Origin: Clostridia bacterium
Lineage (GTDB): Bacteria > Bacillota > Clostridia > Christensenellales > Pumilibacteraceae
Direction of reading: 5' to 3'
Assembly: GCA_017623455.1 (NCBI GenBank)
Contig: JAGAPA010000026.1
Location: forward strand, 1-44,076
Length of the DNA: 44,076 nucleotides
The notes under the pieces were generated by a model. The model was given only the letters and a program-made list of their open reading frames with translations, made no database searches and was not told where the DNA came from. This document shows positions 25,776 to 35,500 of this stretch, piece after piece (position 1 is the first letter of the stretch; the number at the start of each line of letters is the position of its first letter). The position numbers and the translations under genes are program-made.

Positions 25776-26663
25776 ATGGAAATTGCCATAAATCAAGCAT
25801 TACAATCTATTGCAAATCCGTTTTTAAACGGGCTTATGCTTGCTCTTACCGAGCTTGGGGATGATATTTTATTTATAGCGGTAGCCGTGCTTTTGTATTG
25901 GTGCATAAATAAAAGGTATGCTTTTCAGTTTTTGAGCGTGTATTTTGCAGGTCAAGCGTGTGTGGAAATAATCAAAACGTCAGTAGCTCGTCCACGTCCT
26001 TTTACGCATGACGGGGTAATATCTATTGGAGATAAAACCCACGGATATTCATTTCCGAGCGGACATTCACATTCTATAGCAAATATTTCTACACAGTTAT
26101 CAATAAAAACGAAGAAGTGGTACGTAATTCTTATCGGCGCGTTTTTAACCTTAACGGTAATGTTTACGCGTATATACTTAGGTCAGCATTTCCTTACCGA
26201 TACGCTTGTAGGTATGGCAATCGGTGTGGGTATGGCGTTTCTCGTTACGTATCTTTTCAAGTTTGTAGGCGATAAAGAAGAGATAATCGGTTACGTATTA
26301 TTTCCTCTTGCCGTTATCCTGACGTTTGTATTTGCTTTTACCGGTATTGCAAACAAGGGTATGATGGTGATGTTTGGAACCGTGAGTGCTTTTGCAATAG
26401 GATATGCGCTTGAAAAGAAATTTGTAAACTATGACGTAAAAAGCGATAAATGGTGGAAATATATCGTAAAGGTAGTAATTGGAGTTGCGGTAATTTTTGC
26501 AATCAAAGAAGGTTTTAAGGCACTAATTCCTCTTTCTTCAATGGCAGAGGGATATGGTAAATATCTTGTCGAAATGCTCGTTAAGGAATTTGCCAGATAT
26601 TTCCTTCTCACGTTTACCGCAGCGTTTGCAATGCCTGCTTTGTTTAAGGCAACTAAATTATAA
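25776..26663 (+). CDS. PAP2-family membrane phosphatase
   Basis: A 295-residue integral membrane protein with about seven or eight hydrophobic segments. The three phosphatase motifs are present: K-x6-RP around KTSVARPRP, PSGH in FPSGHSHS, and R-x5-H-x3-D in TRIYLGQHFLTD. Family members dephosphorylate lipids such as undecaprenyl pyrophosphate or phosphatidic acid. It starts 2 bases after the rsfS stop, so it is translated from the same message. The exact lipid is not known. Confidence 0.88.
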   Translation: MEIAINQALQSIANPFLNGLMLALTELGDDILFIAVAVLLYWCINKRYAFQFLSVYFAGQACVEIIKTSVARPRPFTHDGVISIGDKTHGYSFPSGHSHSIANISTQLSIKTKKWYVILIGAFLTLTVMFTRIYLGQHFLTDTLVGMAIGVGMAFLVTYLFKFVGDKEEIIGYVLFPLAVILTFVFAFTGIANKGMMVMFGTVSAFAIGYALEKKFVNYDVKSDKWWKYIVKVVIGVAVIFAIKEGFKALIPLSSMAEGYGKYLVEMLVKEFARYFLLTFTAAFAMPALFKATKL

Positions 26664-26726
26664 TACGATTACGATTTGCTTGATAAAGGCAATTCGCGTT
26701 ATGCGATAAATTATCGTAAAGACGAT

Positions 26727-26756
26727 TTGAAAGTCGCAACTAAGAAAAACTAAATA
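26727..26756 (+). promoter_or_regulatory. Possible promoter of the riboswitch-ribU unit
   Basis: TTGAAA (26727-26732) and TAAATA (26751-26756) have an 18-bp spacer. The -10 is poor, but the position fits a transcript beginning just before the aptamer. Confidence 0.35.
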
Positions 26757-26761
26757 AGTCA

Positions 26762-26930
26762 TTTTTATTGGAGGCGGGGTGAAACTCCCCACCGGCAGTT
26801 ATAGTCTGCTAAGCCCAAGTACGGTTGTCCGTATTTGCGCCCGAAAGCGTGAAATTCGTTTACCGACGGTGAGCAACGAAATTTATGGCAAAAGCCCTTG
26901 TTGCATAGTCCGGATGGAACAAAGCGTAGT
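26762..26930 (+). ncRNA. FMN riboswitch (RFN element)
   Basis: The conserved RFN core is visible: GAGGCGGGGTGAAACTCCCC, ACCGGCAGTTATAGTCTGC, GAAATTCG with ACCGACGGT, and ATAGTCCGGATGG near the end. One variable arm is long, about 35 nt, closed by GCAAC/GTTGC between the GACGGT and ATAGTCC blocks. FMN binding is expected to lower expression of the downstream riboflavin transporter. CCTC at 26946-26949 can pair with GAGG of the ribosome binding site (26962-26965), and no U-tract terminator is seen, so control is probably at translation start. Confidence 0.93.
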
Positions 26931-26970
26931 ACGATAGTATTGCGCCCTCTGAAAATATATGGAGGTAAAA

Positions 26971-27678
26971 ATGAAGACAAAACTTTCACCAACGCGCACA
27001 ATTGCGCAAATTGCCGTATTTTCGGCTGTATCGGTACTTTTGTACCTGTTTCTAAAGTTTCCGCTTGTCGGGCTTTTCCCGGCATGGCTGGAGATTCAGA
27101 TATCCGATATGCCTGCTCTTTTAGCCGGGTTTATGATGGGACCATGGCAAGGCGCAACCGTATTGGCAGTGCGAACGCTTATAAAGCTTCCATTTACAAG
27201 TACGGCAATGGTAGGCGAGCTTGCCGATCTTTTATGCGGATTGGCTTTCGTACTTCCGTCGGCTTTTGTTTATAAGTTTAACCGTACAAAAAAAGGTGCG
27301 CTTATAGCTCTTGCAATCGGATGTGTATGTACGGTAGTAATGTCGATTATAGCAAACTATTTTATTCTTTTGCCGTTCTTTATCAAAGCGTACGGCTGGT
27401 CTGCTATCATGGGTATGTTTACCGTCGTTTTCCCACAAGCAACGCAAGCTAATTTTTATACTTTGTACATATTCTTATCGGTAATTCCTTTCAATTTGTT
27501 GCGTAGTTTAGTATGCGCATTAATTACGTTTCTCGTGTATAAAAGGTTGCAAAGATTTTTCAATTTTGTATTCAAAGAAAAATCGAAAAAACAAGAAGAC
27601 GTACCCGTTGAAATCGAACAAGAAGAATATGCAGAAGACAATCAAACAACAGTAATATCAGTTACAGAGGAAGAATAA
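26971..27678 (+). CDS. ribU: Riboflavin ECF transporter substrate-binding subunit
   Basis: A 235-residue S component of an energy-coupling factor transporter with about six membrane segments and a charged, acidic C-terminal tail of about 40 residues. The family patterns PAWLEIQISDMPALLAGF and KLPFTSTAMVGELADLL are clear, and the FMN riboswitch upstream confirms riboflavin as substrate. It needs the shared EcfAAT module, not encoded here. The ATG at 26971 follows GGAGG by 5 bases; the upstream ATG at 26959 overlaps that site. tsaE follows with no gap. Confidence 0.93.
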   Translation: MKTKLSPTRTIAQIAVFSAVSVLLYLFLKFPLVGLFPAWLEIQISDMPALLAGFMMGPWQGATVLAVRTLIKLPFTSTAMVGELADLLCGLAFVLPSAFVYKFNRTKKGALIALAIGCVCTVVMSIIANYFILLPFFIKAYGWSAIMGMFTVVFPQATQANFYTLYIFLSVIPFNLLRSLVCALITFLVYKRLQRFFNFVFKEKSKKQEDVPVEIEQEEYAEDNQTTVISVTEEE

Positions 27679-28095
27679 ATGCAATTTATTTCAACTTCAC
27701 AACAACAAACTTTTGAGTTTGGACAAAAAATCGGAAAGAGCCTTAGAGGTGGAGAAGTAATTACACTCGACGGTGAATTGGGTGCAGGCAAGACCGTATT
27801 TACAAAAGGTTTAGCAACGGCGCTTGGTATCAACGAGGAAATAACGTCCCCCACGTTTACCATTCTCAATATATACGAAAATTCTCCGCTTACGCTTTAT
27901 CATTACGATGCGTACAGGCTAAAGAGCGGAGAGGAAGCATACGGTAGTGGTCTTACCGACTACCTTTGCGCTCGCGACGGGGTTTGCGTTATAGAATGGG
28001 CGCAAAATATTGCGTCGGCTTTACCTAAAAAACTCATTAAAATCAAAATAAACTATTTAAGTGCAACCGAAAGGGAGATAATTTATGAACTTTAA
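27679..28095 (+). CDS. tsaE: tRNA threonylcarbamoyladenosine synthesis ATPase TsaE
   Basis: A 138-residue ATPase needed, with TsaB and TsaD, for the t6A37 modification of ANN-decoding tRNAs. Walker A reads GELGAGKT (Lys38), followed by TSPTFTILNIY and HYDAYRL, and IEWAQN near the end. It starts on the base after the ribU stop and overlaps yhbY by 11 bases. Confidence 0.95.
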   Translation: MQFISTSQQQTFEFGQKIGKSLRGGEVITLDGELGAGKTVFTKGLATALGINEEITSPTFTILNIYENSPLTLYHYDAYRLKSGEEAYGSGLTDYLCARDGVCVIEWAQNIASALPKKLIKIKINYLSATEREIIYEL

Positions 28096-28381
28096 CAGTA
28101 AACAGAGAGCAAACTTAAGAGCAATGGCGTCTACGTTGGAGCCTGTATACATTATTGGTAAGGGAAACGTTACGGATAACGTTATAAAAGGAATTGACGA
28201 GGTGTTGGAAAAGCGCGAGCTTGTCAAAATTACCGTGCTCAAAACTGCAGATAAGAAGGCTAAAGATCTTATCAACGACTTGGCTTTTGCGCTCGACGCA
28301 GAGCCGGTTTGTGCGATAGGTAATAAGATTGTGCTTTATCGTAAAAGCGAAACCGAAGGTGTGGAACATATTGTCTTTTAA
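28085..28381 (+). CDS. yhbY: YhbY-type CRM-domain RNA-binding protein
   Basis: A 98-residue single CRM (YhbY) domain protein that associates with pre-50S ribosomes. The loop IIGKGNVTDNVIKGIDE and the segment ELVKITVL are typical. It overlaps the 3' end of tsaE by 11 bases. In many Firmicutes this gene sits between obgE and nadD; here it has moved into the t6A genes. Confidence 0.92.
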   Translation: MNFNSKQRANLRAMASTLEPVYIIGKGNVTDNVIKGIDEVLEKRELVKITVLKTADKKAKDLINDLAFALDAEPVCAIGNKIVLYRKSETEGVEHIVF

Positions 28382-28391
28382 GGAGAAAACA

Positions 28392-29009
28392 ATGAACTGG
28401 CTTGCACTTGATACGGCGCTTGGAGTAAAAATTATTTTGAGCGTAAACGGAAAAATTTACAAGTTTACCGATGAAGAATACAAGATGGCTTCGACGGTTC
28501 TTTTACCCAAGATTGACGAGCTTTTATCCAAGGCAAACGTAACCATTTCAGATATTGACGTGTTTGCAACAACTATAGGTCCGGGTTCGTTTACCGGAAT
28601 ACGTATTGCCGTAAATACGGCAAGAGCATTTGCTTATGCGCAGAATAAACCGATAATAGGCATTGACTGTCTTACTGTCGGCGCGTATTCTTGTGAGGCT
28701 GATTGTACGAGCGTTTTGTATGGTTGGGGAGATAATTATTATCTTGCAAAATTTGATAAGACTCATCGCATGACGGAGGAAGCTAAAGCGATTAAAGAAG
28801 AGGAACTCAGCGCAATCTCCGGCTTTACGGTAACCGACAAAACAACGTCACAGGTTATCCCTTCCGCGTATGTTTACGACGGTACGGAATGTTTTATTAA
28901 AGCGGTAGAAGATAAGCTTGCAAAAAACGAATTTGGCTCGTATAACGACATAAAACCCTTCTACGTAATGCCTTCGCAGGCAGAGCGTGATCTTGCAAAC
29001 AAAAAATAA
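28392..29009 (+). CDS. tsaB: tRNA threonylcarbamoyladenosine synthesis protein TsaB
   Basis: A 205-residue TsaB, the scaffold partner of TsaD and TsaE in t6A synthesis. It begins MNWLALDTAL and carries the hallmark TIGPGSFTGIRIA at about residues 61-73. The C-terminal part is short and diverged, as is common. The ATG has AAGGAGA upstream; earlier in-frame starts lie within yhbY. The stop overlaps the rimI start by one base. Confidence 0.94.
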   Translation: MNWLALDTALGVKIILSVNGKIYKFTDEEYKMASTVLLPKIDELLSKANVTISDIDVFATTIGPGSFTGIRIAVNTARAFAYAQNKPIIGIDCLTVGAYSCEADCTSVLYGWGDNYYLAKFDKTHRMTEEAKAIKEEELSAISGFTVTDKTTSQVIPSAYVYDGTECFIKAVEDKLAKNEFGSYNDIKPFYVMPSQAERDLANKK

Positions 29010-29437
29010 TGGAATACAAATTTTGTGACAAAACCGATATGAAAGCCGTGGCAGAGATGGAGGAAAAGTACATCGAATGTCCGTGGAGCGAAAACACCCT
29101 GCTCGAAAGTTTCGGGCAGGATTCTTACGTTTTCATAAAAGCCGAGGAAGACGGAATACTTGTTGGGTACGGTTCGGTTCAGATTATTTTGGATGAGGGA
29201 AACATAAATAATATTGCCGTGTCTGAAAATTTTCGTAACAGGGGAATTGCGAGCGGAATATTAAATAATATAATCTCTTGTTGTAAAGATCGAGGTGTTA
29301 CCGTTATGTTTTTGGAGGTCAACGAGCATAACGTAGGAGCGATAGCTTTATACACGAAGTTTGGCTTTGGGAAAATAGGCGAGAGAAAGAATTACTACAA
29401 AAGCGGAAATGCCATAATTATGAGCTTAAAACTTTAA
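29009..29437 (+). CDS. rimI: GNAT N-acetyltransferase, RimI-like
   Basis: A 142-residue GNAT enzyme, probably acetylating the N-terminal alanine of ribosomal protein S18. The acetyl-CoA loop is RNRGIASGIL, and VNEHNVGAIALYTKFGF is the usual RimI end motif. The family call relies also on its position right after tsaB, with a one-base overlap. Confidence 0.9.
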   Translation: MEYKFCDKTDMKAVAEMEEKYIECPWSENTLLESFGQDSYVFIKAEEDGILVGYGSVQIILDEGNINNIAVSENFRNRGIASGILNNIISCCKDRGVTVMFLEVNEHNVGAIALYTKFGFGKIGERKNYYKSGNAIIMSLKL

Positions 29438-29446
29438 GAGGTAGTT

Positions 29447-30166
29447 TTGTTTCTTTATTACAATCAAACACGCATTTATTATAAACGCGAAAATCAAGGC
29501 GGTAAAACCGTACTACTGATGCATGGATTTGGTGCAGACAGTAAGGCGGTGGACTGCCTTTTTTATTTTCTTAAAAACCGTGGTTACGACGTGATAAGTT
29601 TGGATTTTCCGGGTTTTGGAGAAAGCGCCGAGCCTTATGAGGCGTGGAGTATATACGATTATGCCGAATGTGTAAAATATATAATCAATACACTTTCGCT
29701 TAATAACGTAGTTGGTTTAGGGCATAGCTTTGGAGGCAGGGTCGGTCTTATTCTTGCGAGCGAAGGATATTTGAGCGCGCTTATCTTGATAGACAGCGCA
29801 GGGCTGAAACCGCGTAGAAATCCGACATATTATATAAAGGTCTATGCTTATAAAATCCGAAAATTTTTCAAGCTTAAAACGGATAATGCCGGCTCTGCGG
29901 ATTATAAACGTCTAAGTGTTAATATGAGAGCATCCTTTGTAAAGATAGTAAATGCACATCTTGACGGTATTTTGAATAAAATACGTATTCCTACTATGAT
30001 ATTATGGGGAAAAAACGATAAAGACACACCCGTTTATATGGCAAAGAAGTTACGTAAAACAATTAAAAACAGTATTTTGCACATTATGGACGGCGGACAT
30101 TTTTCATATATAGACAGCTATAACGAAACGTGTATGCATGTGGAGAACTTTTTATGCTCGCTTTAA
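29447..30166 (+). CDS. Alpha/beta hydrolase
   Basis: A 239-residue alpha/beta-fold hydrolase. The oxyanion segment is LLMHGFGADS, the nucleophile elbow is GHSFGG (Ser94), the acid lies in WGKNDKDTP and the histidine in MDGGHFSY. Its substrate is unknown. The TTG at 29447 follows AAGAGG by 5 bases and is the only plausible start. It overlaps the next gene by 13 bases. In related genomes tsaD often occupies this position. Confidence 0.85.
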   Translation: MFLYYNQTRIYYKRENQGGKTVLLMHGFGADSKAVDCLFYFLKNRGYDVISLDFPGFGESAEPYEAWSIYDYAECVKYIINTLSLNNVVGLGHSFGGRVGLILASEGYLSALILIDSAGLKPRRNPTYYIKVYAYKIRKFFKLKTDNAGSADYKRLSVNMRASFVKIVNAHLDGILNKIRIPTMILWGKNDKDTPVYMAKKLRKTIKNSILHIMDGGHFSYIDSYNETCMHVENFLCSL

Positions 30167-31623
30167 TTATAAGAACCGTATTGTTTATATTGTGCTTGGC
30201 ATTGGCAATCAAACCTTTGCTTGTATTACAGCAGGTATCGTACAGGGTAAAAGAGTTTTGTTTAGCCATCAAACCGCTTGATGCGATAACGAATATATGC
30301 TTAGTGGCGGTAAGTGTAATTCTTAGCTTTTTTAGTTGGTATCTAAATTGTATTCTTGCAGTTATTTATTGCATAAATAACGTAATATACTGCATGAAAA
30401 AACGCAAAAAACCGTTGGTTATAACGAACAGACTAAAAAGACTGCTTGCAGTATACGGCGCACTTATATTGATAAGCACAATATGTCAGATGTTTTATAT
30501 CCGCGTCTTTTCTCTTGCTTTTTGCGCTCCGATATTGCTGATTTTTGCAAATCTTATATGCAATCCAATAGAAAAGCGGATATCATACGGCTTTATCAAA
30601 AAAGCAATGCAGAAGCTCAAGAGAGTAAATCCCACGGTTATTGCAATAACGGGTAGCTTTGGTAAAACGTCGTTCAAGCACGTACTTGCGCATATTTTGC
30701 AATCAACGTATAAAGTTTGCGCTACTCCTAAAAGTTATAATACGCCAATGGGAATATCAAAGTGTATTAACGAAGAGTTAAAAGACGGCGACGAGATTTT
30801 TATAGCGGAGGTAGGAGCAAGATATGTGGGAGATGTTGCTGAGATTTGCGAATTCATAAATCCGGAGATTGCCGTTATAACCGCCATAGGCAACCAACAC
30901 CTTGCAACGTTCGGAACGGTAGAGCGATTGCGCGCGGAAAAATTTTCCATAATAAGCAAAGCGAAACGAGTTTTTATTAATGCTGACGAGGTAAAAGATA
31001 TTCCGTACATAAATAAAGATAAGGAAATAACGGTATGTGGACGAAGTGGCACGTGGCAATACTCGAACGTAAAAATGAGTAAAGCAGGGCAAAGCTTTAC
31101 GGTAAGCGGAGAACAAAGCAGTTACACGGTTACGTGTAAATTGCTTGCCGACTACGTGCCGTCTATGCTCACTTTGGCCGTAGCTATTGCTCAAAGTTTG
31201 AATATTTCTCAAAAAAATATTAAAAATTCAATAAAAACGCTAAAACCGATTGCGCATAGATTAGAAATATTATATAATGATAAGGACGTTATCATAGACG
31301 ACGCATACAATAGCAACGAAACAGGCTTTATTTCAGCAATCAATCTTTTGTCTTTGTACGGCGATAAGGTAAAGGTTATCATAACGCCGGGAGTGGTAGA
31401 GCTCGGTAAGGAGCAGGAAGCAGTTAATATTCGTCTTGCAAGATATGCATCAAAGCACGCAGATTATATATTTACGTACGGAGTAAATGCAACGGCTATA
31501 AAGAAAGGCTCAGGCGACAAATGTGAGATTTGCTCAAGCTTGGACGAGTGTATGAAACGTTATAAAAGAATACAAGGAGAAAGGGCGGTCCTCTTCGAAA
31601 ACGATCTGCCCGACAAGTATTAG
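30154..31623 (+). CDS. Membrane-anchored MurF-like Mur ligase
   Basis: A 489-residue protein with about four membrane segments in residues 1-140, then a Mur ligase. The P-loop AITGSFGKTS holds Lys171; EVGARYVGDVAEI, AIGNQHL and HRLEILYNDKDVIIDDAYN follow the order seen in MurF. Mur ligases join amino acids to peptidoglycan precursors using ATP. The membrane part is not found in normal MurF, so this is likely a paralogue with a separate substrate. The ATG at 30154 follows GGAG by 8 bases; the ATG at 30130 is further inside the preceding gene. fabG-like follows one base after its stop. Confidence 0.8.
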   Translation: MLALIIRTVLFILCLALAIKPLLVLQQVSYRVKEFCLAIKPLDAITNICLVAVSVILSFFSWYLNCILAVIYCINNVIYCMKKRKKPLVITNRLKRLLAVYGALILISTICQMFYIRVFSLAFCAPILLIFANLICNPIEKRISYGFIKKAMQKLKRVNPTVIAITGSFGKTSFKHVLAHILQSTYKVCATPKSYNTPMGISKCINEELKDGDEIFIAEVGARYVGDVAEICEFINPEIAVITAIGNQHLATFGTVERLRAEKFSIISKAKRVFINADEVKDIPYINKDKEITVCGRSGTWQYSNVKMSKAGQSFTVSGEQSSYTVTCKLLADYVPSMLTLAVAIAQSLNISQKNIKNSIKTLKPIAHRLEILYNDKDVIIDDAYNSNETGFISAINLLSLYGDKVKVIITPGVVELGKEQEAVNIRLARYASKHADYIFTYGVNATAIKKGSGDKCEICSSLDECMKRYKRIQGERAVLFENDLPDKY

Positions 31624-31624
31624 G

Positions 31625-32347
31625 ATGAAAAGAACAGCAATTATTACGGGCGCAAGCAGGGGAATTGGCAGAGCAATAACGAAAGCCTTGGCAAATAAGG
31701 GTTTTTCGCTCGTACTCGTGTATAAGAATTCTCACGATAAAATAAAATCTTTAGAGGAAGAAATAGCTGGAAAGTGTGAGTTTTTATCCGTGTGTGCAGA
31801 CGTGAGCAGTCCAAATGATGCAGAAAAAGTATACAACCGCGCCAAGGAAAAATTCGGGTTTGTCGATACGCTTATAAATAATGCAGGAATATCGCATATC
31901 GGTTTTTTTGACGAGGAAACGCAGGAAAGCTATAACGAGGTTATGGATACCAACTTCCGTTCCGCGTTTACAATGTGCTTACTTGCAAGCAAGGATATGA
32001 TTGCAAATAAGTTTGGCAGAATAGTAAACGTATCGTCCGTATGGGGGCAAAAGGGAGCAAGTATGGAAGTTTTATACAGTGCAAGCAAGCACGCCCTTAT
32101 TGGTCTTACGCGATCCTTAAATGCCGAGCTCGCGCCTTCAGGTATACTTGTCAATGCAGTATGTCCGGGCGTTATTGATACCGACATGAACAAGCATTTT
32201 TCTGCTGAGGACAGACGGTTTATTGAGGAGGATATTCCTTTGGGCAGATTTGGAAAACCCGAGGAGGTTGCGTCCGTTGTGTCCATGCTTACCGATGAAA
32301 ATCTATATATTGGCGGCGAAGATATTTCCGTAACGGCAGGTTATTGA
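31625..32347 (+). CDS. fabG: 3-oxoacyl-ACP reductase-like short-chain dehydrogenase
   Basis: A 240-residue classical SDR. It shows TGASRGIG for NADP(H), NNAG, a catalytic serine in VSSVWG and YSASK, plus the VCPGVIDTDM segment. FabG reduces 3-oxoacyl-ACP in fatty acid synthesis. Gene context with a hydrolase and a Mur-like ligase, and not with other fab genes, leaves room for another oxo substrate. It ends the tsaE-led run and is followed by a terminator. Confidence 0.8.
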   Translation: MKRTAIITGASRGIGRAITKALANKGFSLVLVYKNSHDKIKSLEEEIAGKCEFLSVCADVSSPNDAEKVYNRAKEKFGFVDTLINNAGISHIGFFDEETQESYNEVMDTNFRSAFTMCLLASKDMIANKFGRIVNVSSVWGQKGASMEVLYSASKHALIGLTRSLNAELAPSGILVNAVCPGVIDTDMNKHFSAEDRRFIEEDIPLGRFGKPEEVASVVSMLTDENLYIGGEDISVTAGY

Positions 32348-32390
32348 TAAAATTCTTTAAATATCGAGCTTAACAGAGTGTAAGGTATAA

Positions 32391-32428
32391 AAATACGATT
32401 GCCTTAATTTAAGGTAACCGTATTTTTT
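32391..32428 (+). terminator. Intrinsic terminator after the fabG-like gene
   Basis: AAATACG and CGTATTT arms enclose a CCTTAATTTAAGG palindrome, followed by T-rich sequence. Confidence 0.8.
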
Positions 32429-32483
32429 ATGTTCGTAAATAAACGGAATGTGCTTATATCAAAGTGTAGCAGATTAGTAGTAT

Positions 32484-32524
32484 AAAAAAATCGGAGTAGC
32501 ATTAAGTGCTATTCCGATTTTTTA
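32484..32524. terminator. Bidirectional terminator, mainly for the minus-strand surface protein
   Basis: An 11-bp stem, TCGGAGTAGCA (32491-32501) with TGCTATTCCGA (32507-32517), is flanked by A-rich and T-rich runs on the two sides. Confidence 0.8.
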
Positions 32525-32534
32525 TTATTTACAA

Positions 32535-35500
32535 TTAGTCGTCGAACTCATCGCTTTGAGGCTTTTCAACCTTGTTCTTAACGGGTTCTTCTTTCTTCTC
32601 TTGGACCGGAGCTTCCGTTTGAGCAGGCTTTTCTTCGCTTGCTGTTTCAGTTACGGTGCTATCGGTAGAGGGAGCATCGTCGCTAAGCTCGTCGGATAAG
32701 GTTTCTTTTTCAACCTTTTCAGTCTTTTCGGGAGCTTTGATCTCATGAACCGCATACATATCGTAATCCTCGTCGAATTCGTCGATATTTGCATCGGTTT
32801 CGGATTTCTCTTCCGACTTTTGTGTGCCTTCTTCCTTTTCGGGGAGGCGAGAGTAGTCAACTCTCTTAGCGTAAGCAGGTGTCTTGTCAACCTCTGCAGG
32901 AGCATTCTTTTCTTTCTTTTCCTTAATCTTTTCGACAAGTTTCTTGATAAAGAATCCTGCAACGGCTACGATAAGGAGAACTCCAAAGAGGATAGAGGGG
33001 ATAAGGTACCATGTATCGTTGGAATTATAAGTTGTGGTTGCAGTTGTTTTTCCGGTTTCTTTCTTTACGGAAAGATCTTTTGTTGCTCCGTACTTGTAGG
33101 TTTCGGTAGCAGAGTCAAAGAAGAATGAGCCGTTCTTGGTGTTGTTTACTGCAGCCTCATATTCTGCTTCGTGGCTGGGAGTGAGCTGATATCCTTGGAA
33201 AAGAACGAATCCGGAAGTTTTTTGTGTGTGTCTTTCTCCACCGAACTTCATGAAGATTTGGAATGAAACGTCCGTATCGTTAAGCATTACGTAGAACTCA
33301 AAGTCAACAAACTGATCTCTGATAATCTTAGGTTCGCCCTCGTCAGCGGAAAGATCTTCGTAAATTCTTGTGTCGGTAATATCGCTGATCTGTGCAATAA
33401 CTTCGCTGTTGGAAGTGTTTATAAGACCGATTGTAAGACCGTAATCACCGGTTACGATAACACGTGCCGAAACAATAACTTTGTAGTAAGAGCTTGCGTT
33501 GGTTTCTTCGTCGGATTCGTCACCTGCGGGAAGTGCCATAGTCTGAGATTTCTTAATGGTGAGCGTAGCATTGGAATCCTTTACGCTAAAGCCGTAAGTT
33601 CTGTTAAGTCTTTCTTCTCCGAAAAGATAGGGGTCGAGAGCGGGACGGTTGGGATATCCGGGCATAAGCGCGGTGGCAGCCATTTCGTGTCCTGCAACGT
33701 TAACCTTATCAAGTTCTACGATACCGTGTTTAGCTTCGCCGTTGGATGCATTTTCAATAGTAGCAATGTGCTCGCTGGCATTTTTAATGTCACCAACGTC
33801 GTTTTTGTTGTAAAGAGTAAAGTCGTTAAAGTTGTCGTAGTAGAAATTAATAGTTTCGGAATTGTCGCTTCCTACAAGGCTAAGATAGCCTTCCTCGGTG
33901 TTTTTGGTGTAAGTAATTCTTGCAATATAAAGCTCGCCTTTACCGCCAAACTCTTTACCGAAGGTGGTGTCACCCATTGAGCAACGAATGTAGAAGCTTG
34001 CAGAATCCTTTGCTTTAATATTAAAGGTGTAAAGTGTGGGAGCATTGGTTCCCGTAATCTTAATAGCTGCGTAAGCATCGCCGTTTGTGTCAACCAAAGA
34101 GAGTGTAGCAGCGCCTGCTCCCGAAAGATTTTTGCTTGCTGCAAGGACGGTTACTTTGTAGTAGGAGATTGCGTCCGTCGCTGCAAGTTCAACTGCTTGA
34201 GAGTCAAGAGTGAAAACTGTTTCGGTGTTCGATGCAATTCTAACAACGTTTCCGATAGGGTTGTTTGCGTCAAGCTCAAAAGAGGGCTTGGAGAAAGCGT
34301 ATCCGGTGCTTTCTTTACTTACAAGACTATATTCAATTTCTTCAGATTGGGTTGTGATAGACCAGAGATTGGGGCGAAGAACGTCGTAATAGTCGGTTCT
34401 GAGCTGGTAGAATGCGCCGTTAATTCCGGTTGTGTCATCCAATGAAGAGTCAAAATCGCAAACTACGGAAGCAGTCGTAAGGTCGGAAGAATACTTGCCG
34501 TAATCAGCAAATTTGATGGATGTTATTTCAATTTCATCAATAAAAAGAGTTCCTGTACAAAGTGAAGAATCATTACCGTATTCTACGGAGAAGAATCCTA
34601 AGTTGTCCGAGATAACGGAAGATTTAACTATGAAATAGTTCTTTCTCCAATTGTTGTGGCAAACGTTGGTATTATCGGTGATAGCGGCAACGGAGAACGT
34701 CTTGTACTTATCGACTGAAGAGTCTTTACTCTTAAAATTAAGAGTTACGGAAGCTGTTCCGACAAAATCTTCACCTTTAGTAGCAACGGTTATAAGATAG
34801 AATCCGGACGTCGTACTGGAAACCTTATTAAAAGAAATAGGATCATTCTTATTAATTTCTACAGTACCGTAAGCAGAAACGCCTTCTTCTCTGTTTGTGA
34901 TAGCAATAGCGGTGTTACCGTCAGCCTTAAAGGAAGATGGGCCGTCTATATTTACCGAGTGAGTGTAGATATTTCCGGTAGTAGTGTAGGCAGCGCTGTC
35001 AAAATTTTCAATGGTTGCGGTATCTTTTTTTCTCATATCCTCAACGTAGGAGCAGGGAAGATTGCCGTTATTGAAAGAGTTGAGCGCTGACTCAAATCCT
35101 GCAAAATCAAGAAGGTCAACTTCAAGATTGTCGAAAGCTGCATATCCAAGACATCTGGTTCCGTCAATATCTCCGAGAGTGAGGTTTATAGTTGCGTCCA
35201 TGTTTTCAAACTGGGAGGTTGCAATAAAGAGAGTATATTTGCTCCAGGTTCCATTGGTGGTAATAAACTTATTGCTTGCGCCGTTCAATAAATAAATAGA
35301 ATTATTGGTAGAAGCAAGTTTAACTACAGCACCGCCCTGAGCAGACTCGGATTGCGCGTTTATATCAACACTGATACGATAGAACGAGTCCATTTTAAGA
35401 GTGAAGGATGCGGACGTAAGACCGGCAAAAACGGGTTGAGCACCGGAATTGGGAGAAGTCTTAATAAGAGCATATCCGCCCGATTGGTTGGAGGTAAGCC

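Noticed and set aside
26959-26970. Upstream ATG of ribU as the start
   Set aside because: It overlaps the GGAGG used by the ATG at 26971 and has no binding site of its own.
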